This document shows positions 32,232 to 42,969 of a stretch of 64,000 nucleotides of DNA, in pieces; position 1 is the first letter of the stretch; each line of letters opens with the position of its first letter. A program made the translations under genes and the position numbers. Where the stretch lies: NCBI RefSeq assembly GCF_014898055.3, contig NW_023605194.1, forward strand, positions 56,583,361 to 56,647,360. Direction: 5' to 3'. Below the pieces are notes generated by a model. That model was not told the origin of the DNA, searched no databases, and was given only the letters and a program-made list of their open reading frames with translations. Source of the DNA: Talpa occidentalis. Its lineage: Eukaryota > Chordata > Mammalia > Eulipotyphla > Talpidae.

Positions 32232-32499
32232 TTTTTTAAGATTTATTTATTTATGCATACAAGAACTGGGGTACAGGCCAGATATCTGGGGGGTGAGAGG
32301 ATTCACTAGAGACAGAGTGGGGAACAGAACAGGCACATTGACCAAAATACACTGCTGAGGGGAGCAGTGGGCGAGTCAGGAGAGATCTGCTGCACCATGT
32401 GGGTTGCTCCCTGGCCAGGGATGGATCTAGTGCTGCAGTGGCTGCATATTACTTCATAGGTTGTGTCTTAACCCCTTGTGCCACTAGGGAGGCCCCAAC
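32232..32499 (-). mobile_element. tRNA-derived SINE, type B, minus strand
   Basis: Flanks CTGCAAACTTT (32222-32232) and CTGCAACCTTT (32502-32512), one mismatch. Tail ATGCATAAATAAATAAATCTT on its own strand. Head GGGGCCTCCCTAGTGGCAC. Confidence 0.88.
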
Positions 32500-32512
32500 A
32501 CCTGCAACCTTT

Positions 32513-33314
32513 AAAGAATCCTTTTGGATATACCACTGAGAGGAAGGGAGTAAAGGTAAACCAATTGAGATTGACTCAAAATCCAATGCAAAAGCCAGAA
32601 AGTCATTGCTTTAAGGAATCACTCTATATTATGACCTGGAGATTAATCTATATTCTTTTCCCTTTTTTTTTTTTCCCAAACCGAGCATACAAACATTTAT
32701 TTCCCTCTAAGATTTTATATTGCATTTGTTAGGATCTCTGTTTAACCAGTTAGCCATATTAAACTAAATGTAATATATATTTGACTAAAAGGAATTTTCA
32801 AAGAAATCCTTGTCTTAGAGATACATTAATAACAGCATAGTCTCTGGAATGTTCTCTTTTTATGGAGAGAATTACTGTGGTTCTCTTATACTTTGGGCAG
32901 TTACATTACAGTTGGGAGGACTTTTTTAATTGTGTGGAAGATTTGTTCATGTTTGTGTCATTCTCTCTTATTGTAAGGTTTAATTGTGCCTATAATTCCC
33001 TTGCAGTTTAATTTTGTCCAAGGACAAAAACACTTACTTACCTTACCGTATTCTGGTGTGCGTTTGTGAAGATATTTATAAGAATTAGCTCTGACTTGTT
33101 GCATTTGTAAAGCAGTACAGTTGGTCTAAATATTCCCACCAAGGCTAATATTTCAAGTCACCAATGTTTCAATAACCAGTTTGCAAAATTTCTGAAAATT
33201 TAACAATGGGCTCTTTGAAATCCAACACATAACCAAAATGCCTAAGAATTCCCTTTTATATATCCTAAAAGTTTCCACTTAATAAAAATCATCCTTTCAT
33301 TTATTGCTTGCATT
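32513..33314. other. No gene seen; unique
   Basis: Includes a T-rich run at 32662-32674. No recognised element. Confidence 0.5.
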
Positions 33315-33599
33315 GCTTTTTTTTTTTTTAGGTTTAGTTGTTTATGCATACAAGAGCTGGGTGCAGGCCAGAGGTGCAAGGGGGTGAAAGAATTCACCAG
33401 AGACAGAGTGGGGAACAGAACAGGCAGATTTACTGAAATACACTGCTGAGGGGAGCAGGGGGCCAGACAGGAGAGGTCTGCTGTGCCGTGTGGGTCATCT
33501 CCCTGGCGGGGACCTGGGATCCGACTCAAACTCTGCTGTAGTGGCTGGTAATAGCTTAATTGTGCTGTGTCTTTAACCCCTGTGCCACCAGGGAGGTCC
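33315..33599 (-). mobile_element. tRNA-derived SINE, type B, minus strand
   Basis: Own-strand head GGGACCTCCCTGGTGGCACAG and tail ATGCATAAACAACTAAACC. An extra GGGGACCTGGGATCC segment in the region after box B makes it longer than its relatives. Flanking ATTGC words suggest a short decayed duplication. Confidence 0.85.
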
Positions 33600-34138
33600 C
33601 TATTGCATGTATTTCAAGGAGGAAATGACATACTCCTTAACATTATGCAATATTAAATACCCTTTTATATATGCATTTAAACATACAACAGAAGATCCTT
33701 TGTTTAGTAGAGCTGATTTAGATTAAAAATTAGCAGGCAACAAGCATGTTATGAGTTTTGAAATATAAAAAAAATACCTCTTGTTTAAAATGAATATTAA
33801 TGTCTTAAAAACTTCTGGGAAAAAAATCTATTTATCCTACATGTAGAAAATAGCAGGTTCATTCTAGTAATAAATACTAGCTAATAGTACCTATAGTAAG
33901 GTCTTCAAAAATATTTTGTAACAAAAGCAAATGTGTACATTGTATCCATGATATAAAATATCTTATTTAGTATTATTTATCAGAGACTAAAATAAATGTC
34001 TGTTTTGTGAGTTAAAATATCTAAAATAATATCTCACTAAATTGTCAACAAAACTGCAATGCAAACACAACCGCTAACACACACATATGGGAAATTGTAA
34101 GTGACTATCCAAGGAAACCATTTTTTTTTCAAGTTAAA
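33600..34138. other. No gene seen; AT-rich unique
   Basis: No recognised element. Confidence 0.45.
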
Positions 34139-34441
34139 ATCCCTTTCACCTATAGCTGGAATATAGGGGAACCAAATAAGTGCTCAAAAAATAATAATAT
34201 ATAAAAAATAAAATTAATAGGAAACTATACATCAGACACATTCTGCAGCAGGGGGGAGGGGAGATCAAAATAGGGAAGGGAAGAGTAAGTGGGACTATGG
34301 TGATGGTGCACGGGTGATTGGTGGTGGGAATTTTATGCAGACTACACCTGAGAGGAGAAAGCACACATTGTGCAAAAATAAACAATGATATAAAATATAC
34401 ATACATATATACATGCATACACGCATACATAAAATTAAAAT
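34139..34441 (+). mobile_element. LINE-1 3' end fragment
   Basis: CCTATAGCTGGAATATAGGGG, GAAACTATACATCAGACAC, a G-rich block, CTATGGTGATGGTGCACGGG, GACTACACCTGAGAGGAG and ACATTGTGCAAAAATAAAC form the same 3' UTR as the fragment at 37.4-37.7 kb. It ends in a TA/CA-rich tail. Confidence 0.72.
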
Positions 34442-35097
34442 CTCTCAATTTCAGTATGAAAAAAAGTTGAAAGAAGTAATAGTTGAATTAATAATGCAAA
34501 GAGTTATAGGTTAATGTATGCTTCTAAAATGATGTATAGTGGTAAGAATTCATTCTACAATGAAGATTAACATCTTGAAATTCATGCTTTATATAACCAT
34601 TAAAATTCAGGACGTTAGAAGTAAAATTAAAAGAATATTGAAGCAATTGACTGAGACACAAAGAACAGTAAATCAAATGTCAGTGTATACCATTTAATTA
34701 TATTTTATACTAAAGTACAGTTATTTAGTATTGATAGATCTAGCAATATAAATAACTACATTAATAGTTTTTACAATACAGGCCCGCTCCAAAGGTGATT
34801 GAAAAGTATTTAATAAGTGTTTTAAATTGCTCTTTCAATGGAATAAATTATGAAAACCAATGTAAAATCTATAGAATTATATTTCCTATTTCAACAAATT
34901 GCATTTTTTCTTACAAATAAACAATGATAATCAAATTTTGTAAACTAGACCTAAAGTTTAATTTCCAGAATTAAAAAAATAATATACCAGTAAATGTAAA
35001 GCATTTCTAATGTCTGTACATATACCAATTCACATTCCCATAATCTTTTATTATTTTCAGTGTCTTAAAGTAAGAATCCCCATAGTCTCTTGTCTTT
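34442..35097. other. No gene seen; AT-rich unique
   Basis: No recognised element. Confidence 0.45.
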
Positions 35098-35110
35098 TCT
35101 GTGAGGACTT

Positions 35111-35404
35111 ATATTTTTTTTAAAGACTTATTTTTATTTATTCATTTATTCATTTATACAAGCAGTGGGTACAGTCAGAAGCGAAGGAGGGTGAGAGAAT
35201 TCAGCAGAGCCAGAGCGGGGAGTTGAGCAGGCAGAAGGACCGAAGTACACTGCTGAGGGGAGCAGCAGGTGGCAGGAGAGTTCTGCGTGCCATGTGGGAC
35301 CCTCCTCCAGTGGCCGGAGAGCAGCCGGGGATCGAACCGGCGCTGCAGAGGCTGCGGGAAGCTTCGTAACCCAGCGCTCAACCCCTGCGCCACCGGGGAG
35401 GCCC
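35111..35404 (-). mobile_element. tRNA-derived SINE, type A2, minus strand
   Basis: Perfect 13-bp duplication TCTGTGAGGACTT at 35098-35110 and 35405-35417. A2 diagnostic bases are present (CCCCGGCTGCTCTCCGGCCA and TCGGTCCTTCTGCCTGCTC on its own strand). Box B GGTTCGATCCCC is perfect. Confidence 0.93.
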
Positions 35405-35616
35405 TCTGTGAGGACTTTTAAGAGTGATATTCAATGAATACCAATGTTGAATTTCAGTAGTTGTAAAGAGTGATCTATAAAAATGTTTTTTATCCCAATA
35501 TTTGAGTCATAAAGGAAATAAGAATCATGATAATGATGATGAGTAAAGTCCTCAGATTAAAGGGATTCAATGTATCAATTCTTATGAAATGGTACATAAT
35601 GTAAGAGTTGCCATGA

Positions 35617-35922
35617 TGTCCTCACGGGTGGCACAGCGGTTGAGCGCTGGGTTGCGAAGCTGCCCGCAGTCTCTGTAGCGCCGGTTCGATCCCCGGCCGC
35701 CGGGTGAGGGTCCCACATGTCGCGCAGACCTCTCTTGCCGCCCGCTGCTCCCCTCAGCAGTGTACTTTGTCAGTCTGCCTGTGCTACTCCCCTCAGCAGT
35801 GTACTTTGTCAGTCTGCCTGTGCTACTCTCTGCTCTGGCTCTGGTGAATTCTCTCACCCTCCCGTGCTTCTGACTGTACCCAGTGCTTGTATAAATAAAT
35901 AAATTAATTTTTTAAAAAAAGA
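35617..35922 (+). mobile_element. tRNA-derived SINE, type A1, with internal 39-bp duplication
   Basis: Flanks AAGAGTTGCCATGA (35603-35616) and AAGAGTTGTCATGA (35923-35936). Box B GGTTCGATCCCC is intact. A 39-bp unit starting CTCCCCTCAGCAGTG is present twice in tandem, at 35748-35786 and 35787-35825, making the copy about 40 bp longer than normal. Confidence 0.93.
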
Positions 35923-35936
35923 AAGAGTTGTCATGA

Positions 35937-36969
35937 GTTACTTTCCTTTATTTCAGATACTGACTTCCTACTAATATTATAGGGAAGATCCTTTAAAGTT
36001 GAGGATCCAAGAATATAGCAATAATTGAATGAAAAACAGCAGGTGAGAATAATGTCTTTAAATAAACACAGCACTCAATGTTTCATGTTTATATATATAT
36101 GTAAATAAACTTCTGTTTAACTATATTACATTTTTTGAAAGTTGCAGAAAGTTTGTTCAGAGACTCTACAACTCATAACTAGGTGGTGGTTTAATTCCAT
36201 TTGCTTGAAACTTTCTCATTTGAATGTATATGTTGAATAAAAACATGTAATAGATATGAGTGACATAAAAGCTCTATATGAAGTATGATGTGTATTCATT
36301 ATTTTATTTTCTATGAAACTGCTCTTGATAAGTACTCATTGGACATACTGTAATTTTTTTTTTTTAGGAAATTATACTGAATCTGTGTTCTTTGCCTGTT
36401 GTAAATCATTAAGGACAGCAAACATTGTTTAAGGTTGTAATTGCAGAATGTAAATTTTACCTGGCAAAGCACTGCAGAATATTTGAGAAAAAATGATTAA
36501 TTATCTTTGCTATTGGTTTATATTTCACTTAGGATTTGCTCCAGAAGGAATATGTGTATCTAGCAGCATATCTACTTCTGTGAGTAACTAAAGAAAATTG
36601 ATAATGAGAAATATAAATATAATCCTCTATTTCAGGAGCCAAATTTATTAGATTTCTCTTGTTTCCCATTTTATTGGTTGGAAGAATATAATATGCAAAA
36701 AATGTTATTGAGATTGCAGATGTGATTCTGTTATGCAGAATTGATATTACCAGGAAATATAGATAGGGCAATTTGTTTTTACCTAGTGTAATGCAAAGAA
36801 GAGAATACCCCAATGTCTCTCTCAAAAGTTGATGCCTACTGTGGTTGAAACATATTGTATCAGATGATGAACACATTGTACTAATAATTCACCAAGGGAT
36901 GAGGTATATTGTACAATTCAAATTCTTCATTGATTTGCCCATTTATGGCACATTTTCTGTATGTGGAAA
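35937..36969. other. No gene seen; unique
   Basis: AT-rich with a short (TA)n at 36092-36101. The minus-strand open frame 36529-36876 (115 codons) has no domain and AT-driven composition. Confidence 0.5.
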
Positions 36970-37190
36970 GGCAGCATAAAGTAGTTATTAAGAATATAAT
37001 GCTAGAACCAGATTTCTCGTGGCTGCATCCTCATTTTGCCACTGAACAGTAATATGGCCTTCAGTAAATTATATAAATTCTATGCATCTCAATATGGATG
37101 AAGATTATGTTATCTTCTAAGAAGGTTTTTGTGGGGTTTAGATTAGTTCTTTAAGCCATTCTTCATGCATAGTGAGTCCTATCTATGTGA
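36970..37190 (+). mobile_element. MIR (tRNA-derived ancient SINE) remnant
   Basis: Follows the MIR consensus order on the plus strand: GTAGTTATTAAGAATATAATGC, GAACCAGATTTC, CTCATTTTGCCACTG, GTAATATGGCCTTCAGTAAATT, ATAAATTCTATGCATCTCAAT and a GGTTTTTGTGGGG region, with many substitutions. Confidence 0.6.
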
Positions 37191-37423
37191 TTCTTTAATA
37201 GTATATAGATATGCTATCAGTATAACATGAAAATCATGTAATGACTCTTTCCTTTCAATTCTTCCTCTTAGTGAAATCATTCATCATGAATGACCTAGAA
37301 ATGCCCTTGTTTTTTTTGTCATTTCTTTTTTTAGTCATATGATGTTGAATACTGGAATCATATCCAGGATGTTGCAAATACACATATTACCAAGAACTCC
37401 ATTTCCCTGTAAATAATGAAGGA
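37191..37423. other. No gene seen
   Basis: Short unique interval between a MIR and a LINE-1 3' end. Confidence 0.4.
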
Positions 37424-37728
37424 TTATGCTCAGTGAAATAAGTCAGAAGGAAAAAACAATATTGGGCAGTTTCACTTATAGAAGAACTATAGGGGAAACA
37501 AATAAGAGATCAGGAGGGGGGAACAGTGTGTTACAGTCAACCACAAATCTGAGAGATTCAGCAGAGTGGGAGGGAGAAGGATCAAAACGGGAGGGAAGAG
37601 CACAAGAGGTTATGGTGATGGTTCACGGGTGACTTGGTGGTAGGGATTTTATGGCAACTACATCTGAGACGAGAAAGTAAACTGCACAAAAATGAAAAAT
37701 GATGTAAAATATGTGGAAATAAAAAAAA
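37424..37728 (+). mobile_element. LINE-1 3' end, 5'-truncated insertion
   Basis: Begins in the last ORF2 codons (TTATGCTCAGTGAAATAAGTCAG), then GGGAAACAAATAAGAGATCAGG, CTATGGTGATGG-type block, CATCTGAGACGAGAAAG and CAAAAATGAAAAATGATG with an A-rich tail. AATGAAGG occurs at both ends and may be the remains of a target duplication. Confidence 0.78.
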
Positions 37729-38125
37729 ATGAAGGTGAGTTTTTAGAGTATAGAACATCCCCACCTTAACTGTAGAGTTCATCAGTATCCATTTTTCCTC
37801 TCTGGGTGGGAATGTGTGGTAGGATAATTTGACATGTGATAGTTACTGTTCACCATCCTGTTATATCTCATTTCTTTTCTTTCTTTTCTTTTTTTTTTTT
37901 TTGTGATTCTTCATCTCTTATGAAAAGTGGAGTTTTAAAAGTGCTCTGGGTTTTACATTACAGAAAAGTCACTTTCTGGTATTATGGTATGAGAAATATA
38001 CATTTATGCATACATCTTTTGTTAGATACCTGTCTTAACTTATAGAAAATCATCTTTTTCACTACAAAATTCCGACTGAAATGACTAGCCCTCAGAGCCT
38101 GGGACATCTCTTCATTTGCAAGAAG
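37729..38125. other. No gene seen; pyrimidine-rich run
   Basis: Contains a (CTTTT)-type pyrimidine run at 37870-37902. No recognised element. Confidence 0.45.
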
Positions 38126-38290
38126 TTGGATTTGTAGCTTAGTGGTCAATGTTTGCTGCTGTGTTGAGAATCTGAAGACCCACTTTTACTTAACATACCC
38201 CCAAATCCCAGCTGTGTAACTCTGGGTAGACTATTCCTCTCTTATGCTTTAGTTACTTATCAGACATGATGATTTAAAAAACTAAACACT
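38126..38290 (+). mobile_element. MIR remnant
   Basis: GTAGCTTAGTGGTCAATG, GTTGAGAATCTGAAGACCC, CCAGCTGTGTAACTCTGGGT and TGCTTTAGTTACTTATCAG follow the MIR layout (AGCTGTGTGACCTTGGGCAAG then CTCAGTTTCCTCATC). Diverged. Confidence 0.5.
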
Positions 38291-39202
38291 TCATATTACT
38301 ATTATTTATATTAAGTGGCATGTAATATTTTGCATAGTGGCAATATATAGTAAAAGCAAAATTGTTTGCTATTTTAGAATCAAAATATACATGGTTTGCA
38401 CTTGTTTCATATATTCACATCTGTACACATGCAGACTAATTTGGTGTTCCTTTAATTGTTGATCATAGTATTGGACACAAAAATACCTTACTCAGCCCTG
38501 GTTGACTTCATTTTTCTTTCTGAAAGATATAACAATAATGAATAGCTTATTTCTCCCTTTTATCAGTTCACTTAATGGCTCTCTTGTTAAGGAAATAATA
38601 ATGAGATGTGTCTTATCTTGTGAGAGAATGCTTGTTGTTCCACCTTTTGACATTCACTTAGGATATGGGCTGTAGGTTGAAATATTCATTGCATTTCCAT
38701 GTATAAGTTACATAGATACTGAATGTTTGCTAAAATTCCTGTTTATATTTTATAAGGCACTAGAAGTAAAGATAAGAGATTAAAATAAAATGTTCAAAAA
38801 TTATACTTGTTGAGTATAATAAGTATACAGCCCAACAGCTAAACTGAAACCATAAGTGGAATTCAAAAATATTTGTTTTAATTGTGAGGTGTTAACATTT
38901 TTCGCCACAGAATGGATCTTTCCTGTCTTTCAATATCAATGTTCAGGCAGATTGTAAATTCATAGGTCACCTTATGTTACTGTGAGTTGAATCTAGTTGA
39001 TTTTTAAAATTAATTCCAAACTTTTTAAAAAGAGTTACAAGAATCTAGCACTAGGAAGATTCCTGAAGCAAAAAGAGTCTCATAGATAATAAAAACATTG
39101 ATGTTCATTATAGCTTACCAATATATATTGTATAAACTATTACTAAAAAAACATTAGCTGCTGCTGCTGTAATAACTACTGTTATGCCTGTCTAAATATG
39201 AC
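38291..39202. other. No gene seen; unique
   Basis: AT-rich; (CTG)n-like GCTGCTGCTGCTG at 39159-39171. No recognised element. Confidence 0.5.
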
Positions 39203-39214
39203 ATGGATATGTTT

Positions 39215-40589
39215 TTTTTTAATTTATTTATTTTTATATTCTCCATGCAATTTCACTCCCCTTATTTTGACCCCAATGCCTCCTTTCCCGCCTCCTTAGT
39301 GTGTCTGGTTTATAGTTGCTTGTTGATTTTGATTTTTTCTTTCTTATAGTTATTCTTTTTCCTGGTCCCTTATTTAGGTTTTCTAGATTCCTGCTATGAG
39401 TGAGACCATCCGGTATTTTTCTTTTTCTGGCTTATTTCACTAAGCATGATCCCTTCCAGCGCCATCCATGTTGCTGCAAATTGCATGTGTTTGTCTTTTA
39501 TTATTGCTGAGTAATATTCCATTGTGTATAAATACCACATCTCTTGATCCAGTCATCTCTTTTTGGGCATTTGGATTGTTTCCAAAGTTTAGACAAGTGT
39601 AAATAGTGCTGCTATAAACATAGGGGTGCAGGTGCCCTTTGGAATTAATGTTTCTGTGTTCTTTGGGTAAATACCTTGCAGTGGAATTGCTGGATCATAT
39701 GGAAGCTCTGTCTTTAGTAGGTTGAGGACTCTCCACACAGCTTTCCATAGTGGTTGGACCAGATTGCACTCCCACCAGCAGTGCAAGAGTTCCTTTTTCT
39801 CCACATCCTCGCCGACATTTGTTGTTGCTAGGTTTTTTTTTTAATATGTGCCATTTTCACTGGTGTAAGATGGTAACTCATAGTTTTGATTTGCATTTCC
39901 CTGATTACAAGTTATGTTGAACATTTTTTCATATGCCTGTTGACCATTTGCATTTCCTCTTTGGAGAAATTTCTTTTTAGCTCTTCTGCCCATTTTTTTT
40001 AATATTTATTTATTTATTTATACAAGCACTGGGTACAGTCAGAGGCGCAGGAGGGTGAGAGAATTCACCAGAGTCAGAGCAGAGAGTAGAACAGGTAGAG
40101 TGATGAAGTACACTGCTGAGGGGAGCAGCAGGTGGCAGGAGAGGTCTGTGCACCATGTGGGACCTTCGCCCGGCGGCCTGGGGATCAAACCAGTGCTGCA
40201 GAGGCTGCAGGCAGCTTCGCAACCCAGCGCTCAACCGCTGCGCCACAGGGGAGACCCCTCTTCTGCCCATTTTTTGACTGGATTATTTTCCTTGTGTTTG
40301 TTAAGTCTCATCAGCTCCTTGTAGATTTTTTGTGATCAATCCTTTATCATTAGTGTTGTGTGAAAAAATATTCTCCCAGTCGGTGGGGTTTCTCTTTGTT
40401 TTGGTTATTGTCTCTTTTGCTGTGCAGAAGCTCTTTAATTTGATGTAGTCCCAGCTGTTCATCTTTGCCTTCACTATCACTGCTTTGGGTGATGTGTCTG
40501 TAAAGATGTCTTTGAGGTGCATGTCATGTAGTGTTTTGCCTATATTTCCTTCTATGTATTTTATGGTTTCAGGTCTTATGTATGATGAG
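39215..40589 (-). mobile_element. 5'-truncated LINE-1, minus strand, split by a SINE
   Basis: Contains the end of ORF2 and the 3' UTR. Duplication ATGGATATGTTT lies at 39203-39214 and 40590-40601. ORF2 residues visible include [16 protein letters not shown] and RNPTDWENIFSHNTNDKG, but the frame is broken. The L1 match stops at about 40580 (GGTCTTATGT), leaving about 8 bases (ATGATGAG) before the duplication that are not LINE-1. The SINE at 39999-40257 came later. Confidence 0.92.
39999..40257 (-). mobile_element. tRNA-derived SINE, type A1, nested in LINE-1
   Basis: Perfect 18-bp duplication CTCTTCTGCCCATTTTTT at 39981-39998 and 40258-40275, inside LINE-1 ORF2. Own-strand A1 features: CATCACTCTACCTGTTCTA and GGCCGCCGGGCGAAGGTCCC. 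Box B altered to GGTTTGATCCCC. Confidence 0.95.
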
Positions 40590-40601
40590 ATGGATATGTT
40601 T

Positions 40602-42400
40602 ACTGCTCTATAGGTGTAGGATTCAGATTTGCCTTTTAAAAGTATCCCTGCCATTAGTTATTAAAATTCCTTAAATTAAAATGTGTATTCTTCCAGTTTA
40701 TGAGAATGCTAAGTGAATTCTTGCAACCTCTTCTTTGTAAAACGAAGTTAGTGTGTAGAGTTCCTGAGGAAATACAGAGTTGACCATCTCTGGTTATAAA
40801 TCTGTGCTATTTTGATGAAGAACTAGTGTTCTGTGTGTGGGAGCATTTATATAGAGGGAGGGCTATTTTGATTTCTTTGCCTTCATAATTTCTTTTGAAA
40901 TTTAAATCAATGACTAGAAAATCATGTTAAAATTATTCTATGTAATATATGTTCAGCTTTTGTTCTTTGTGCTTTTCTGGAGAAAATATTCAAAAAATAT
41001 TAATATATACTCTGATGAGTCATATTAAGACTTAATACTATGAAAAGTGAGGGTATATAGATTTTTTAAAAATTTTAATATCAAATTACAAGCTAACAAA
41101 CTAAAATCTTGATTCTGGCTTGCGGCCTCTGGCATGCTCTGACACCGCCCCCTAGTGGGGACATATATTATGCATTATGCATTTCTCTCAGTTTTGGCGA
41201 TCTTTTTAGTATTTTTTCATTTTTGGCATGGATTTGAATCACAGAGGAGTAAGAACAAAATTAGGTAAATGACAAAGTGAAACAAGAATTTTAATAATTA
41301 AGTTTTGTTTATATAACTTAGTATCCCTAGAAAAATAGGTAATAAATTTAATTGACAAAAATCGTGACTGAGTAAATTAAGCTGCATAGGAAATAAACCA
41401 ATAGCATAACTGTTCTTAAATTGAAATTATATTTGTCTTTCTATGAAGTAGGGAAATGAAAATTTCAGCACATAAAATTGTCATTTGAAATGAAGTTATA
41501 GTAATCGTAGTAAGTTAGAGTAATGGTAATTTTACCTTTTATTGCTTGTTTTATTGCTCAAAAGATATGCATCACTAAGTGCCTGATCGACTTAAGCCTG
41601 TACTGGTAAAGATTAATTCACTTTGGATCCCAACAGCATTAGCATTTTTTAAAACTATGTTGCAAAAGTTTTGATATGCAAGGAAGTGATGTAGAATGCT
41701 ATTAGCAAAATGTACAATGAACATGTGAGCATAGTTTTATTTCCCTGCATTTCTCTGTAATGTAACCCTAGATTGTTTCTTTAGAAGTATGCTTACAAAT
41801 GGGATATTTTAGTATTTGATGCATTTAAAAACAGTCATGTAAATAAAACATAAGATTGCCTTTTTATTTTAATGATTATATTACAAGAGGCTAACCTGCT
41901 ATGACTCTTTTTCAAGGAGTTGCAATATTCTTTCATTTTTAAACTGTCTATTGCATTTAAAAGTTATGAGAAGAAAAAATTAATTTCATATATTATAAGA
42001 AAATATTATCCTTGATCATCTAAGATATTGTTCCATGGAAAGAAAAATCTGTGGAATGACAATGATAACATGTGTTTCCACCATGAAAGACATTGTGGGG
42101 GCAGGGGGAGAGAGACAGACAGACAGACTACACTTAAAATGGTTAAATGGTTTCCTTTTATAATCTGAGGCACCTTTTATACTCTGATCTGAATCTCTGA
42201 GAAAGTATATGATACAGTGTTTTTGAAATTAATGCAGGATATTTGCATCTAGTATAGAGTTGAAATATAATGGAGAATGTTAACTACTATGTTTTCTTTA
42301 TTCTCCTGATGTTTTATTCCCTATGATTTCCATGTTGTGTTTTTGTTGATGTAAGTATAGAAGAGTGTAAAGTCAATGAGCTGCATGTAGTAATAGAATA
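40602..42400. other. No gene seen; unique, with one regulatory-like motif
   Basis: About 1.8 kb of AT-rich sequence. The GC-rich 41115-41160 stretch stands out (see the CTCF-like entry). A short (GACA)n is at 42110-42127. Long open frames are absent. Confidence 0.5.
41143..41161 (-). promoter_or_regulatory. CTCF-like binding motif
   Basis: CACCGCCCCCTAGTGGGGA on the plus strand matches the reverse complement of the CTCF core (CCACYAGGGGGCGC): minus-strand CCACTAGGGGGCGG. It lies in a small GC-rich island inside AT-rich unique DNA and not inside a recognised repeat. CTCF anchors chromatin loops, and its core motif is long and informative, so a match this close is unlikely by chance. Occupancy is not known. 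Confidence 0.5.
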
Positions 42401-42411
42401 AGGCAGATTCA

Positions 42412-42680
42412 GGCCTCCCCTTGTGGCGCAGGCGATTGAGCGCAGCGCTGTGAAGCTGTCCACAGCCTCTGCAGTGCTGTTTCGATTCCCTCAGGCCGGT
42501 GAGGGTCCCACATGGCAATCAGACCTCTCCTGCGTCACCCTCTGCTGCCCTCAGCAGTGTATTTCAGTCAGTCTGCTTGTTCTGCTCCCCACTCTGTCTC
42601 TGGTGAATCCTCTCACCCTCCCGCGCATCTGGCCTGTACCCCATTTCTTATGTAAATTAATAAATAAATCTTTTAAAAAA
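42412..42680 (+). mobile_element. tRNA-derived SINE, type C (first of an adjacent pair)
   Basis: Head GGCCTCCCCTTGTGGCGCAG, box B-like TTTCGATTCCC, tail CATCTGGCCTGTACCCC then TAAATTAATAAATAAATC. The A-run at 42675-42680 passes directly into the next SINE. AAGGCAGAT upstream (42400-42408) recurs after the second SINE (42960-42969). Confidence 0.9.
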
Positions 42681-42681
42681 G

Positions 42682-42957
42682 GGGGTCCTCCCCTGGTGGC
42701 GCAGTGGTTGAGAGCTGGGCTGTGAAGCTGCCCTCAGCCTCTGCAGTGCTGGTTCGATCCCCAGCCGCCGGGCGAGGGTCCCACATGGCATGCAGACCTC
42801 TCCTGCTGCCTGCTGCTCCCCTCAGCAGTGTACTTCATCAGTCTGCCTGTTTTGCTCCCCGTTCTGGCTCTGGTGAATTCTCTCACCCTTTTGTACTTCT
42901 GACTATACCCAGTGCTTGCATAAATAAATAAATATATCTTTAAAAAAAAAAAAAAAG
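42682..42957 (+). mobile_element. tRNA-derived SINE, type A1 (second of an adjacent pair)
   Basis: Starts GGGGTCCTCCCCTGGTGGC immediately after the A-run of the preceding copy; box B GGTTCGATCCCC perfect; tail CAGTGCTTGCATAAATAAATAAATATATCTTT. Most likely it inserted into the poly-A of the older copy. Confidence 0.9.
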
Positions 42958-42969
42958 AAGAAGGCAGAT

